The notes beneath the pieces were generated by a model. That model was not told where the DNA came from. It searched no databases and saw only the letters and a program-made list of their open reading frames with translations. This document shows, piece after piece, positions 43,201 through 51,594 of a DNA stretch of 64,000 nucleotides (positions within the stretch are counted from its first letter, which is position 1; each line of letters starts with the position of its first letter). Location of the stretch: assembly GCA_005777185.1 (NCBI GenBank), contig SXNL01000226.1, forward strand, positions 1 to 64,000, given 5' to 3'. The stretch is from Myxococcales bacterium. Its GTDB lineage: Bacteria; Myxococcota_A; Polyangia; Polyangiales; Polyangiaceae. The position numbers and the translations under genes are program-made.

Positions 43201-44465
43201 TCGACGGTGAGCGTCCCCTGTCGCACCTCGATGCCCGCGCTCGGGGAGCCCGCGGCGCGCGTGATGAACTGATCCTTGCCCGCGATCGCGGCCCTGCCGA
43301 GCTCGGTAGGGGCCGCCATGGTCAGCCGCGAGTCGCGGTTCAGGGTCCCCGTGATGCGGTCCTTCACGGTGTAACCGCCGCCGGCGAATTCGAGCCAGAG
43401 CGTGCGATCGAGGGTGAGCTGGTCCGGGGGTGGCTCGGCGTCCCCGCGGCGCCGTTCCACGAGCCGCATCGTGGCGCCGAGCTTCATTCCGTGAGCGGGG
43501 AGCTTCTTCCAGGCGTCGGGCAGGGTCGTCTGCTGGGGATCGATCGACGTGACACCCTCGACCGTGACGAGGCGGAGATCGTTCCGGGCGTCGAAGACCC
43601 AGACCTCGTCTCCCTCGCGCCAGGGTCCGTCGGGCGCCGGCCGCGAGAGTGTGCCCACCGGGCCGTCGCTACGCGCGACGAGCTCGATCACGAACACGCC
43701 GGGGCGGACCTGCACGCGGAGCCGCCCATCCGGCTCCACGCGGGCGGGGAGCGGCGCCTCGAGCGACATCGCGACGAACCCCGGCGGGAGCGCGCGACCC
43801 GTGACGATCTCCCGGTTCTTCCCGGACACGTGGAGCTCGATGCGCGTCGTGAGGAGGAGCGGGACGGCGTCGGTGACCTTGCGGTGGACGACGAGCTCGA
43901 GGGCGTCGCCCTCCTCGCCCGCGGTGCGCGTCTTGTGGAGCCACACGATCCCCTGCGCGTCGCGGTTGACGCTCGATACCGGGACACCGCGGAGCGTGAG
44001 CTGGACGAGCCCGGTGTCGGCTGGGATCCGGAGGGACTCCGGCAACGTGTCCCAGGCAAACGCGCCGGTGATGACGTGATCGCCCGGCTCGAGCGTGAGC
44101 CTCGGCGCCCCCTCCTTCTCGACGACGACGGCGTCCTTTCCGTCGACCTTGACGTCCTGGGGCCAGCGCTTGGCGTCGCCCGCGAGCGGGATGGTCTGGC
44201 GCGCTCCTTCGACATGCCAGCGCTGCGAGAAGCGGCCCGCTCGCTCGTCCAGGGAGAGGTCGATCCGGGAGGGCCACGCGCAGCGCGACATGTCGGCGTG
44301 GCCCTGGAAGAACGGGCAGGGGGCCTTGCCGTCGAGCGCCCACGAGACCCACGGCTCGAGGGAGGGCGGGATCTCCTTCGGATCGATCGGCCCCTTCGCG
44401 CGCGCCGGGAGCGCGACGAGGAGCGCGGCCAGCGCGAGCGTGAGCAGGAGAAGACGCCTGGGCAT
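40272..44465 (-). CDS. Very large membrane protein (1397 residues), unknown function
   Basis: Signal peptide (MPRRLLLLTLALAALLVALPARA) then a long periplasmic beta-rich region to about residue 475. A helix cluster at about 480-590 follows (LLEIFLALVLAVAAG, AACAFLLTF, AAAVLVALLSLAFVVA), then a Glu/Ala-rich linker with QNPIEYDPQAIVQTGPGVPKWTWTTISLQWNGPV, a second helix pair near 725-780, another periplasmic beta-rich region, and a final cluster of 6-7 helices. The C-terminus is Pro-rich. The duplicated layout (periplasmic beta part followed by helices) hints at internal duplication. I do not recognise the family. It may help assemble surface structures with the neighbouring glycosyltransferases. 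Confidence 0.75.
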   Translation of the reverse strand: MPRRLLLLTLALAALLVALPARAKGPIDPKEIPPSLEPWVSWALDGKAPCPFFQGHADMSRCAWPSRIDLSLDERAGRFSQRWHVEGARQTIPLAGDAKRWPQDVKVDGKDAVVVEKEGAPRLTLEPGDHVITGAFAWDTLPESLRIPADTGLVQLTLRGVPVSSVNRDAQGIVWLHKTRTAGEEGDALELVVHRKVTDAVPLLLTTRIELHVSGKNREIVTGRALPPGFVAMSLEAPLPARVEPDGRLRVQVRPGVFVIELVARSDGPVGTLSRPAPDGPWREGDEVWVFDARNDLRLVTVEGVTSIDPQQTTLPDAWKKLPAHGMKLGATMRLVERRRGDAEPPPDQLTLDRTLWLEFAGGGYTVKDRITGTLNRDSRLTMAAPTELGRAAIAGKDQFITRAAGSPSAGIEVRQGTLTVDADSWIPGDPRDLPAVGWAHDFHKVSAVLHLPPGWRLLHVSGADDASGTWVKHWSLLEIFLALVLAVAAGRLYGARWGVIAACAFLLTFPEDGAPRWTWAFVLGTEALFRVLPEPSTARRLFMGARLAAAVLVALLSLAFVVAHVREGLFPSLTNADAVVGSGGESIERSSSGLLDLGMRKSASPPVSVPAAEEDAKVDGDGAQDLRGEREGEEKAHAQSKAGSLRKVPSRYDAGRAKLQNPIEYDPQAIVQTGPGVPKWTWTTISLQWNGPVTRGQRLEVHLLSPRANLALALLRAVLLGILLARTLPFLAGRLPGAWGAPPVARVVVAALSMVALLAVEGRARAQVPDAKTLEELRERLSRKPECTPSCASSPRMILEAKGATLRARMEVDAIAPTAVPLPGSLAQWTPREVLLDGQPARGLARLETGALWLLLSPGNHQVVLEGELPDRETVQIALPLRPHRVEVSATGWTVEGVHEDGLADENLQLTRVRREGAGASLQPGVLPPFVRVERTLQIGLNWQVDTRVVRATPPGAAVVLEIPLLPGENVTTDLRVSGGKALVNMGPQVSEVTWHSVLEQRSPIRLAAPRSPSWTEIWNVDVGPIWHASYGGIPPIHAASGTSVRIPAFHPWPGEEVLVALDRPAGVPGQTLTIDDSVTAFRPGLRATDATLTATLRSSRGGEHTLLLPEGAVLETLTVAGRAQPLRQDGRKVTIPLVPGAQAVVATWRDPVGIGAFFRARTADLGAPSVNASTTLEVSQGRWLLLVGGPGAGPAVLFWSLLAILAVVALLLGRTTSTPLRSWHWLLLAIGLSQVSLVLGAVFVGWLFALGRRRKDTGDDGGRRWTFNLRQIGIVPLTVLALVVLMVAIHQGLLGAPEMQVRGNGSSPHLLRWYVDRSGPALAAPWIVSVPVLVYRGVMLTWALWTAFALLGWLRWGWTSFAMGGLWRKAPLPPVIPRPTPPPLPAEPRPGSEGM

Positions 44466-44498
44466 CTGCACGCAGCGTCGGTCAGCGCGACCCCGCCG

Positions 44499-45056
44499 TC
44501 AACCTCGCCGCTCCGGACGGCGCGCGCGGCGCCTCGCGAGCGACGCTCCGAGCGCCGTCGCGAGGAGCGTCATGAGGGCACCACCCGGTGCGCCCGCGCC
44601 AGCGCTCGAGCACCCCGCGCAGCCGCCACGGCGCCGCTCCTCCGGGACGCCCTGGGACGTCGGCGCCGCCTCACGATCGGCCGCGTGCGCGGCCTTCGCG
44701 ACGGGAGGAGGCGGCTCCGGCCGGAGGGTCGTCGTGTCCGTTCCGGGCGCCGGCGACGCGCAGACCGGGCAGCGGGAGAGGACCTTCGCCCGCGCCGCTT
44801 TCACGCGCGCGCGCGCTTCGTCGCAGCGCGCACCGGGCTCGAGCGCGCAGATCCGGTCGGCGCTCCGCTGCATGGACGACAGCGCCCGGCAGGCACCCGC
44901 GCACTCCTCCGTGGCGAGCGTGATCTCGTCGACCTGGAGCGCGGCGAGGAGGCGGTCTACCTCGGGCGGCTCGGCCGCGGCGATCGCGGAGGCGGTGAGG
45001 AGGGGCCCGAGGAACAGGGCAGGGACGCGGAGACGCACGTACGTACGAGAGCACAC
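44499..45056 (-). CDS. Exported protein with MYXO-CTERM-like tail
   Basis: A 185-residue protein from a GTG; a GTG six codons on (45038) would also give the same signal peptide RVPALFLGPLLTASAIAAA. The mature part is helical with Cys pairs (EECAGAC, DRICALEPGARC, SRCPVC), then a Pro/Ala linker. It ends with GGCAGCSS, hydrophobic ALMTLLATALGASL and RRRARRPERR. That Cys-Gly patch plus helix plus Arg cluster is the MYXO-CTERM sorting pattern, which in myxobacteria guides surface anchoring after cleavage. The function of the body is unknown. Confidence 0.7.
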   Translation of the reverse strand: MCSRTYVRLRVPALFLGPLLTASAIAAAEPPEVDRLLAALQVDEITLATEECAGACRALSSMQRSADRICALEPGARCDEARARVKAARAKVLSRCPVCASPAPGTDTTTLRPEPPPPVAKAAHAADREAAPTSQGVPEERRRGGCAGCSSAGAGAPGGALMTLLATALGASLARRRARRPERRG

Positions 45057-45117
45057 GTGGCGGGGGAGGTCACGTCTCGCCGCCCGGCGCTACGACGGCG
45101 TGCGTCTCCGCCGACGA

Positions 45118-47055
45118 TCACTTCGCGCGGACGGGGACGAGCGGCTCGTCGGTCGGCGCGAGATCGAAGAGGGTCCAGAACGGGTCGAACCGCTCCCGCC
45201 TCCGCGCGGCTCGGTCGATCGGCGGCGGGATCGAGGCGATGTTCTCATCCCAGACGACGAAGCGGATACGGCGTTCCTTGCAGAACCGCCGGAACGCCTC
45301 GTCGTCGACGAGCGCGGCGCTGGGCAGGTACGCGAAGGGCCGCTCGCCGACGGGCATCGAGAGCAGGCCGAGCACGGGCCCGGCCGAGACGGTGAGCGGG
45401 CCGAACGCGAACCCCGAGGAGGAGCCGAACACGCTCGCCGACCACTCCGGCAGGCCCTCGGCGAACATGTAGTTCGGGTGCTTGTAGGTCGTGAGCTGCT
45501 GGACGACTTCGCTCGCGGAGCGCGGAGGCGTGCGGATCGCGACGAAGAAAGGGATCCCCGTCGAATAGCCCCACGCGTAGTGGCACTCGTACGCCGCCAC
45601 GTAGCCGACCGACAGCGCCCACGCGAGCGTCGCCACGCGCGCGAGGACGAACCGGGAGAGGACCCCGTCGAGCACGACCGCGGCAGCCGGAAGGCCGAGG
45701 ACGTGAAGCCAGACCGTGTAGCGCGCCCACCAGCTGAGCGGCGCCAACGCAAAGCAGATCAGGATGTGGGCGAACAAGACGAAGTACGGGATCGCCTCGT
45801 CCCAGGAGCGCGCGCTCCTCGCGGCGCGGGCGCGCATGCCGGCAACGACCAGCGCGGCCGGGAGACCGGCGAGGAGCCAGAGAAAGCCAAGGCCCCCCTC
45901 GCGCGCGTCGAAGAACCGGATCGAGCCGGGCCACAACTGGGCGCGGTAGCCCTGCGTCCAGGCGAAGGCGATCTTCCTCCATGCCGGCCAGCCGCTCATG
46001 AACGCCGGGGTCACGCCTGTCTCGGTGATCTGCTCGCGGAGGGGGATCCCGGGGAGGATCTCTCGACCGCCGAGCGTCACCTGCACGGGGTAGATCGGGT
46101 TCCCCTTGTGCCACGCGTTGCGGACGTAGAAATACCCCGCAACCACGAGCACGACGGCGACGACACCTCCGAGGAACAGAAGGTGCCCACGGAGCCGCGC
46201 ACGCCCGCGCACCACGATGAGCACGCCGAGCACGACGAGCGGCAAGAGGCCGAGCGAGAGCCCCGACGCCTTGATGGACAGCGTGAGCCCCACGCCTGCA
46301 CCGAGCGCCGGGATGGCGCGGACCGCGGAGCGCCCCGCGAGCACGTCGGCGGTCGCCTCGAGCGCGCCCGCCGCGACGACCGCAACCGACGCCGCGAGGG
46401 CGGCGTCCACGTAGGTGGTCGTCGCCTGCGTCACGCACACCGGCACGAAGAGAAAGAGCGCGCCAGAGATCGCCGAGCTCGGCGCCGAGGCCCCGATGCG
46501 CCGCGCGATCGACGCGACGCCGAAGGCCCCCAGGGGGAGGAACGCGAGGTTGACCGCGTTCACCGGGTGGCTCGTCCCCGCCGCGCGCGCGGAGAGGAAC
46601 GCGAGCACCTCGAGCCCCTTCGGGTATCCGTTCAAGAGGTTGTCGACGTAGGACGGCCAGTGGAAGAGCGGCGCGGGCTCCGGCGCGATCCAGTGGACGT
46701 AGCCGCGGAGCGCCCAGTGATGGATGGCGGGGATGTGGTAGGAGTTCCCATCCCAGGACAGGTCCGGCTTGGCGAGGGCGGGGACGAGCAGCGCCACCCA
46801 GAGAACGGCTGCCAGCGCGACGACCGCGCCGGAGGCGACGACGAAGACGCGACCTGTCGGCGGCGGCACGCGCTCGCTCGACGGAGGCAGCCAGCGCGCG
46901 GTCACGGCGGCCGCGACGCCCGACGCGACGAGGATGAGCCAGGCGATCGCCCGGTTGATCTGGATCGTCGCGAGGCTCGCCCCCACCGTGAGCACGAGCG
47001 CGGAGGCGAGGAGGACGGAGAGACCGGAGACGATCCGGAAGGGGCTCGAGCGCAT
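45118..47055 (-). CDS. GT-C-type (GT39/ArnT-like) membrane glycosyltransferase
   Basis: A 645-residue protein with about 11 membrane helices. The first periplasmic loop carries the GT-C acidic motif region (PDLSWDGNSYHIPAIHHWA) and NLLNGYPKGLEVLAF. Such enzymes use polyprenyl-phosphate sugars as donors to modify lipids or proteins outside the membrane. The C-terminal 150 residues are soluble. It begins 1 base after the stop of the flippase-like gene, so coupling is tight. The start MRSSPFRIVSG is chosen because the longer frame runs into the upstream gene. Confidence 0.8.
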   Translation of the reverse strand: MRSSPFRIVSGLSVLLASALVLTVGASLATIQINRAIAWLILVASGVAAAVTARWLPPSSERVPPPTGRVFVVASGAVVALAAVLWVALLVPALAKPDLSWDGNSYHIPAIHHWALRGYVHWIAPEPAPLFHWPSYVDNLLNGYPKGLEVLAFLSARAAGTSHPVNAVNLAFLPLGAFGVASIARRIGASAPSSAISGALFLFVPVCVTQATTTYVDAALAASVAVVAAGALEATADVLAGRSAVRAIPALGAGVGLTLSIKASGLSLGLLPLVVLGVLIVVRGRARLRGHLLFLGGVVAVVLVVAGYFYVRNAWHKGNPIYPVQVTLGGREILPGIPLREQITETGVTPAFMSGWPAWRKIAFAWTQGYRAQLWPGSIRFFDAREGGLGFLWLLAGLPAALVVAGMRARAARSARSWDEAIPYFVLFAHILICFALAPLSWWARYTVWLHVLGLPAAAVVLDGVLSRFVLARVATLAWALSVGYVAAYECHYAWGYSTGIPFFVAIRTPPRSASEVVQQLTTYKHPNYMFAEGLPEWSASVFGSSSGFAFGPLTVSAGPVLGLLSMPVGERPFAYLPSAALVDDEAFRRFCKERRIRFVVWDENIASIPPPIDRAARRRERFDPFWTLFDLAPTDEPLVPVRAK

Positions 47056-47056
47056 C

Positions 47057-48115
47057 TCAGGCACCGCGCGTCGGACCCGACACGGCCTCGCGGCCGCCAC
47101 GCCATAGCGAGCTTGTCGCCGCGAGGAGGATCGGCGGCAGGCCCGATGCGCCGCGGTCGAGCACGATCGCCACCGTCGCCGCGGCGGGCTCGATCTTGCC
47201 GAGAGAGGCCAGCAGGGCGACACCCGTCACGCCGACCACCCCCTCCGAGAACGGCAGGATCGTGAGCACGCCGGCGAGGAGCGAGACCGGGTACACGAAG
47301 AAGACGACAGGGAGCGAGGCGGGCGAGCCGAGCAGCGCGAGGAGGCACCAGAGCTTGGCGAACTCGATCGACCAGATGACCGCCGAACCGGCGATGTACG
47401 CGAGGAGCGTCGCAGGGAACGTGAAGACCGCGTCCCATGTGCGGAACGTCGCCTGGAACTTCTCGGCGAGTCCCTCCGCGCGCTTCGAATCGAGGCGCCG
47501 GGCGAGCCTGCCGAGGAGCTCCGTGGCCGCGCGTCGGATCCGACCGTTTGTCAGGACGACGAGCCCGACGACGAGCAGGGCGAGCAGGACGACCGCCGCT
47601 CGCAGCCAGCTCGCCACTCCCTCGCCGGACATCGCGAGGCCGGCGACGAGGATCGCGCCCGTGAGGGAAAGGAGATCGAGCATCCGCTCGATGAGCACGA
47701 GCCCGACGCCGGCGCTGAACCCGACGCCGTGCCGGCGCACCAGCTGCGCCTTCACGAAGTCCCCCGCGCGTGCTGGCGTCACGGCGGACGTGCTCAGGCC
47801 GATCAGGAAGATCGCGAAGCCGTCGGTCCACCGGTACTCCGTCGGATGGCAGCGCAAGAGGAGCCTGTGGAAGCGGAGCGCCCTCCCCGCGACGTGGAGC
47901 AGGGCGATCGCGAGCACGAGCGCGATGTGCGTGGCGCGTAGGCGGCCGAGGCCTTCCAGGAGGCGACCGTGGTCGATGGCCCGCCAGGCGAGCGCGAGGA
48001 TGGCAGCATAACCGAGCACGGCGATGACAGGCCGCAGCCTCGACCTTCGTGAGGGAGGCACCGACTCGGCTGGCGGGGACGACGCCCTGGGCGTGGGCGT
48101 GGTGGGTGGGCTCAT
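47057..48115 (-). CDS. Flippase-like membrane protein (lysylphosphatidylglycerol synthase TM / UPF0104 type)
   Basis: A 352-residue protein with about 8 helices and conserved blocks ALRFHRLLL, STSAVTPARAGDFVKAQLV (with the typical TPARAGD), VLIERMLDLLSL and LPFSEGVVGVTGVALLASLG, and ends IVLDRGASGLPPIL. These mark the UPF0104/YbhN family (integral membrane part of MprF), thought to flip lipids. It overlaps the epimerase gene by 4 bases and directly precedes the GT-C gene. Confidence 0.85.
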   Translation of the reverse strand: MSPPTTPTPRASSPPAESVPPSRRSRLRPVIAVLGYAAILALAWRAIDHGRLLEGLGRLRATHIALVLAIALLHVAGRALRFHRLLLRCHPTEYRWTDGFAIFLIGLSTSAVTPARAGDFVKAQLVRRHGVGFSAGVGLVLIERMLDLLSLTGAILVAGLAMSGEGVASWLRAAVVLLALLVVGLVVLTNGRIRRAATELLGRLARRLDSKRAEGLAEKFQATFRTWDAVFTFPATLLAYIAGSAVIWSIEFAKLWCLLALLGSPASLPVVFFVYPVSLLAGVLTILPFSEGVVGVTGVALLASLGKIEPAAATVAIVLDRGASGLPPILLAATSSLWRGGREAVSGPTRGA

Positions 48116-49128
48116 GACGGCCGCTCGGTCGCGACGGGCTGCCCGCCGGGGCTCGCCGTCTTGGCCGTGTACCAGCGAAACGTCTCCAGCACCGCCTCCG
48201 TACCCGACCAGCGCGGCGACCACCCCAGGTCGACGCGGGCGCGCTCGGCGTCGAGGTGGTAGTCGAGATCGGCGATCAGGTACTGATCGCGCCGCAGGGG
48301 CGCGATCCGCAGCGCCTCGAGGGCGCGAAGGCCGATCTTCACGGGGCGCCCCGGGACGCCGACCACGCGCGACGTGGATCCGGCGCGCGCGATCACCGCC
48401 TCGATCCACTCGCGCATGGTGGGCACCTCGCGCGCGCGGCAGTTGTACACGCCGAAGCCCTTCGCCGCCCCCGCGTGGAGGACGAGGCTGGCGACGTCCG
48501 CGGAGGCCATCATCTCGTAGCGGTTCTTGCCGTTGCCGATGAGCCAGACGGGGCGGTTCGCCAGGATCCAGTCGAACACGCGCGCGACGACGCCCGTGCG
48601 GCCCGGACCCACGATGAGGCCGGGGCGCACGATCGCGGCGTCGAGGCCGCGCGCGAGCGCCGACTCGACGAGACGCTCCGCCGCGAGCTTCGACTGACCG
48701 TAGGGTCCAAAAGGCGCGCGCGGATGGTCCTCCGAGAGGGGCAGGCGCTGGGGCAGACCATAGACCATGTTCGTCGACACGAACACGAGCCGGGCTGCCT
48801 TCGCCCCCACCGCGGCCTCGATCACGCGCCGCGTCCCCTCGACGTTCACCTCGAAGAACGGCAGGTCGTAGGTGCGCTTCGCAAGCGGCGTGTGGTACTG
48901 GCAGGCCGCGAGGTGCAGGACCGTCTTCGCGCCCGCGAAGGCCTCGGTCATGTCGAAGGAACGCAGGTCCCCCCGGAAGAAGCGCACGCGTTCGGGGACG
49001 GCGCCCGGGAACGGGGCGACGTCGATGACGCGAACGTCGGAGCACGACAGCGCCTGCAGCTGCCGGAGGACCTCGGCGCCGAGGAACCCGGCTCCACCCG
49101 TGACGACGACGGGGCCGTCGATCCGCAT
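48112..49128 (-). CDS. NAD-dependent epimerase/dehydratase (extended SDR)
   Basis: A 338-residue protein. The Rossmann motif TGGAGFLG is at residues 10-17. Further on come VLHLAACQYHTP, FFEVNVEGTRRVIEAA, VFVSTNMVYG (catalytic Ser region) and PYGQSKLAAE (Tyr-x3-Lys). The C-terminal part resembles nucleotide-sugar epimerases or 3-beta-HSD-type enzymes. The ATG at 49128 is preferred to a GTG five codons upstream. Likely role: nucleotide-sugar or lipid-linked sugar conversion for the neighbouring glycosyltransferases. Confidence 0.88.
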   Translation of the reverse strand: MRIDGPVVVTGGAGFLGAEVLRQLQALSCSDVRVIDVAPFPGAVPERVRFFRGDLRSFDMTEAFAGAKTVLHLAACQYHTPLAKRTYDLPFFEVNVEGTRRVIEAAVGAKAARLVFVSTNMVYGLPQRLPLSEDHPRAPFGPYGQSKLAAERLVESALARGLDAAIVRPGLIVGPGRTGVVARVFDWILANRPVWLIGNGKNRYEMMASADVASLVLHAGAAKGFGVYNCRAREVPTMREWIEAVIARAGSTSRVVGVPGRPVKIGLRALEALRIAPLRRDQYLIADLDYHLDAERARVDLGWSPRWSGTEAVLETFRWYTAKTASPGGQPVATERPS

Positions 49129-49153
49129 CTGAACACCACTCACAGCGGCGCCA

Positions 49154-49261
49154 CTATCGTCGCGCCGCGCTCAAAAGTCCACCGCGACCGACCATGCCCG
49201 CGAGCGCGAGCGCGAGCGCGACCGCGCCACGCGGCCAGGCGCGACCCCCGAGACCGGACAT
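49154..49261 (-). CDS. Possible 35-residue membrane peptide
   Basis: A short frame starting MSGLGGRAWPRGAVALALAL and ending with a Gly/Leu-rich hydrophobic stretch and SAARR. It fills most of the 145-bp gap between two genes of the same strand and contains one possible membrane helix with basic flanks. It resembles the tail of a sorting signal more than a full protein. Low confidence. Confidence 0.25.
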   Translation of the reverse strand: MSGLGGRAWPRGAVALALALAGMVGRGGLLSAARR

Positions 49262-49273
49262 GGCGGCGAATAC

Positions 49274-51013
49274 TCACGGATCGTTCCTCATCCACACGTG
49301 GTACGGCCCGAAGGTCGCCCGCTCGTGGTAACGCGAGGCGAGCCACCGGGCCGTATCCGCGCAGCAGTGCTCGAAGTCCTCGTGAGCGGCGGCGTAGCTG
49401 ACGAGCGGCGAGTGGTCGACGAACACGAACGCGGCGGGGGGTGCGGCGTGGAGGCGCGCGAGCATGTCTCGCTCGTGGGCGTCGCGGGCGAGCCTGATCT
49501 GGAAGGCTTCGCCATCGGTGGGGTGGTTCGACCAGCCGCCGTCGAGGGCGGCGTCGGCGTTGAGATCGTACGCGTAGATGTAGGGTGTCGCGGAGCGGCG
49601 ACCTGCGAGGAAGAGCATGTACGGATCCATGCCGTACATCTGCACGCGCGCGTCTTGCGGCGTGTTCGCGCGCAGGTACCACGCCGCCTGACGCATCTCC
49701 CATGGGAAGAAATCGTAGGTCTTGAAGCGATCGTAGTACTCTTGCATCTGCCTGCGCTCGGGGGTCTCCCCACCGGCGAGGATCCAGACGTTCTGGAGAT
49801 GAGGCGACAGGCGGAGCCCGTTCGCCGCCTGCCAGGCCACGGCGCACGCCGTCCCGAGCGCGAGGAGGCGACCCGCGGGACGCGTTCTCGGGGCGCCGCG
49901 ATGGCGCTCCCACAGCGCGACGACGACGACCAGGGCGCCGATCCAGGTCGCCGCCGTGAGCGGGTGGAAGTGGTAGCCGAAGCCCTTGTGCTGCGCGACG
50001 ACGTTCGCGAGCGCCGCGCCGGGCAACAGCGCGATCACGAGCGCGCGCCGCGGCAGAACGCGCACCACGACCAGCGCGAGGACGAAGAGCCCGCAGGCGA
50101 TGGCGGTCGTGCTCGTGGTCAGCGGCCCGTCCTCCCCGAAGATCTCGGGCGCGGACTTGGCCCAGATGAACCGGTAGATGCGCGGGACGTCGCGGAACGC
50201 GATGCGGAGGTACGCGACGAGATCCCCGTAGCGCAGCGTGTACGCGATCGGGGGGATCGCGCCGAGCGCGCCGCCCAGCGCGAACGCCGCGAGCCGGCGC
50301 GGCCTCGACGCGAGGATCTCGTCATCGAAGAGCAGGACGGCGACCTGCACGAGCGAGAACGCGGCGAAGCTCGGCTTCCCGAACCATGCGATCACGGACA
50401 GGGCGCCGATCCACACGATGCGTCGCGTGGCCGAGCGCGACGAGCTCGCCGGGGTCGCGAGCTGGAGCGCGACGCTCGGCAGGAGGAACCAGTCGCAGAA
50501 GCTCTCGCGCTGCGCCTGGTTCCAGTAGAAGTACAGCGCATACTGACCGCTCAACACGACGCACGCCGCGGCGGCCCACGCGCCTCGCTCGAGCGGCGTG
50601 GGGCCCGCGCGCCTCGCGACGACGCCGAGACCTGGCAGGCAGGCGCCCACGAAGGCGAACGCGATCGCGGTGCTCGCGAGATCGAGCATGTGAAAACGGT
50701 GCTCGTCTGCCCCTCCGAGCGCGAGCATCACGAGGTGGATGAGGTGTGTCAGGGGCCCGTTGACGTCACGGATGTCACGGTAGTCGACGTCCCCCTGCTG
50801 CACGGCCCAGGCGATGTACTGGAAGATCCCCTGATCTCGCCCGAGCGTCGTGATCGACGCGCGGTACGTCGTGTCGAGCACCCACCACAGCGGCACGAGC
50901 ACGATCAGGAGCGGGGCGAGCGTCGCGCGCACGACGCGCACCCAGGTCTTCCGCCCCCGGAGGCTCGGTCGTTTGCGCGGCGCCCCCGCGCCTCCCCGCA
51001 CCTCGTCGGTCAC
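49274..51013 (-). CDS. GT-C-type membrane glycosyltransferase-like protein
   Basis: A 579-residue protein with about 10 helices. After the first helix the motif TLGRDQGIFQYIAWAVQQGDVDYRDIRDVNGPLTHLIH appears (residues about 45-80), which is the acidic first loop of the ArnT/PMT/GT39 superfamily. The C-terminal 160 residues are soluble and periplasmic. The GTG start overlaps the DUF420 gene by 4 bases. A sugar or lipid acceptor is unknown. The pairing with a second GT-C enzyme downstream suggests sequential envelope glycosylation. Confidence 0.78.
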   Translation of the reverse strand: MTDEVRGGAGAPRKRPSLRGRKTWVRVVRATLAPLLIVLVPLWWVLDTTYRASITTLGRDQGIFQYIAWAVQQGDVDYRDIRDVNGPLTHLIHLVMLALGGADEHRFHMLDLASTAIAFAFVGACLPGLGVVARRAGPTPLERGAWAAAACVVLSGQYALYFYWNQAQRESFCDWFLLPSVALQLATPASSSRSATRRIVWIGALSVIAWFGKPSFAAFSLVQVAVLLFDDEILASRPRRLAAFALGGALGAIPPIAYTLRYGDLVAYLRIAFRDVPRIYRFIWAKSAPEIFGEDGPLTTSTTAIACGLFVLALVVVRVLPRRALVIALLPGAALANVVAQHKGFGYHFHPLTAATWIGALVVVVALWERHRGAPRTRPAGRLLALGTACAVAWQAANGLRLSPHLQNVWILAGGETPERRQMQEYYDRFKTYDFFPWEMRQAAWYLRANTPQDARVQMYGMDPYMLFLAGRRSATPYIYAYDLNADAALDGGWSNHPTDGEAFQIRLARDAHERDMLARLHAAPPAAFVFVDHSPLVSYAAAHEDFEHCCADTARWLASRYHERATFGPYHVWMRNDP

Positions 51014-51594
51014 GGCGCCGCGCCCGCGGCGGCCCCGCTGAACGCGCGGAGCATCGCGAAGATCAGGACACCCGTCACCGAGACGTACAGCCACAGCGGC
51101 AGCGTCACGCGCGCGACCTTCTTGTGGCTACGGAACCGCCCCGAGAGGGAGAAGAAGAAGCTCGAGAAGACGAGGGGCAGCGTCACCGCCGACAGCACGA
51201 TGTGCGAAACGAGCACGAGGAAGTACACGGGCCGGATCGCGCCTTGCCCGAGGAACCGCGTCTCGCCGTGGACCGCGTGGTAGATGATGTAGGACACGAG
51301 GAACAGGGAGGACGCCCCGAGGGCGCAGAGCATGAAGCGCGCGTGCTCGGCGAGCGCGCGTCGCCGGATGGCGCGCCACGCCAGCACGAGGAACGCAGCG
51401 CTGAGCCCGTTCAGGCCGGCGTTCACCGCCGCGAGGTGACCGACCCAGGGCGGCGCCGAGGTCAGCGGGCCGTGGCCGTAGATGACGAAGAGGAGCGCAC
51501 CGAGCGCGAGCACGCTCACGCCGAGCACGACCGCGACCGCCCGCCTCGGGCTCACGCGCTCGAGGACGGCGATCTGGACGGGCGGGTCGGCCAT
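51010..51594 (-). CDS. DUF420 membrane protein
   Basis: A 194-residue membrane protein with about five helices and conserved His residues: LAAVNAGLNGLSAAFL, EHARFMLCALGASSLFLVSYIIYHAVHGETRF, VYFLVLVSHIVLSAV, HKKVARVTLPLWLYVSVTGV. This is the DUF420 pattern, often near respiratory oxidase or heme genes. It overlaps the M36 protease stop by 1 base and the next gene by 4 bases. Its relation to the protease is unclear. Possible heme or copper binding by the His residues is inference. Confidence 0.8.
   Translation of the reverse strand: MADPPVQIAVLERVSPRRAVAVVLGVSVLALGALLFVIYGHGPLTSAPPWVGHLAAVNAGLNGLSAAFLVLAWRAIRRRALAEHARFMLCALGASSLFLVSYIIYHAVHGETRFLGQGAIRPVYFLVLVSHIVLSAVTLPLVFSSFFFSLSGRFRSHKKVARVTLPLWLYVSVTGVLIFAMLRAFSGAAAGAAP

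Noticed and set aside
42357-47265. Plus-strand open frames of over 1000 residues
   Set aside because: They run antisense to the 1397-residue membrane protein and the GT-C gene, which have clear signal peptides, helices and motifs; the plus frames show only Arg-rich compositional sequence.
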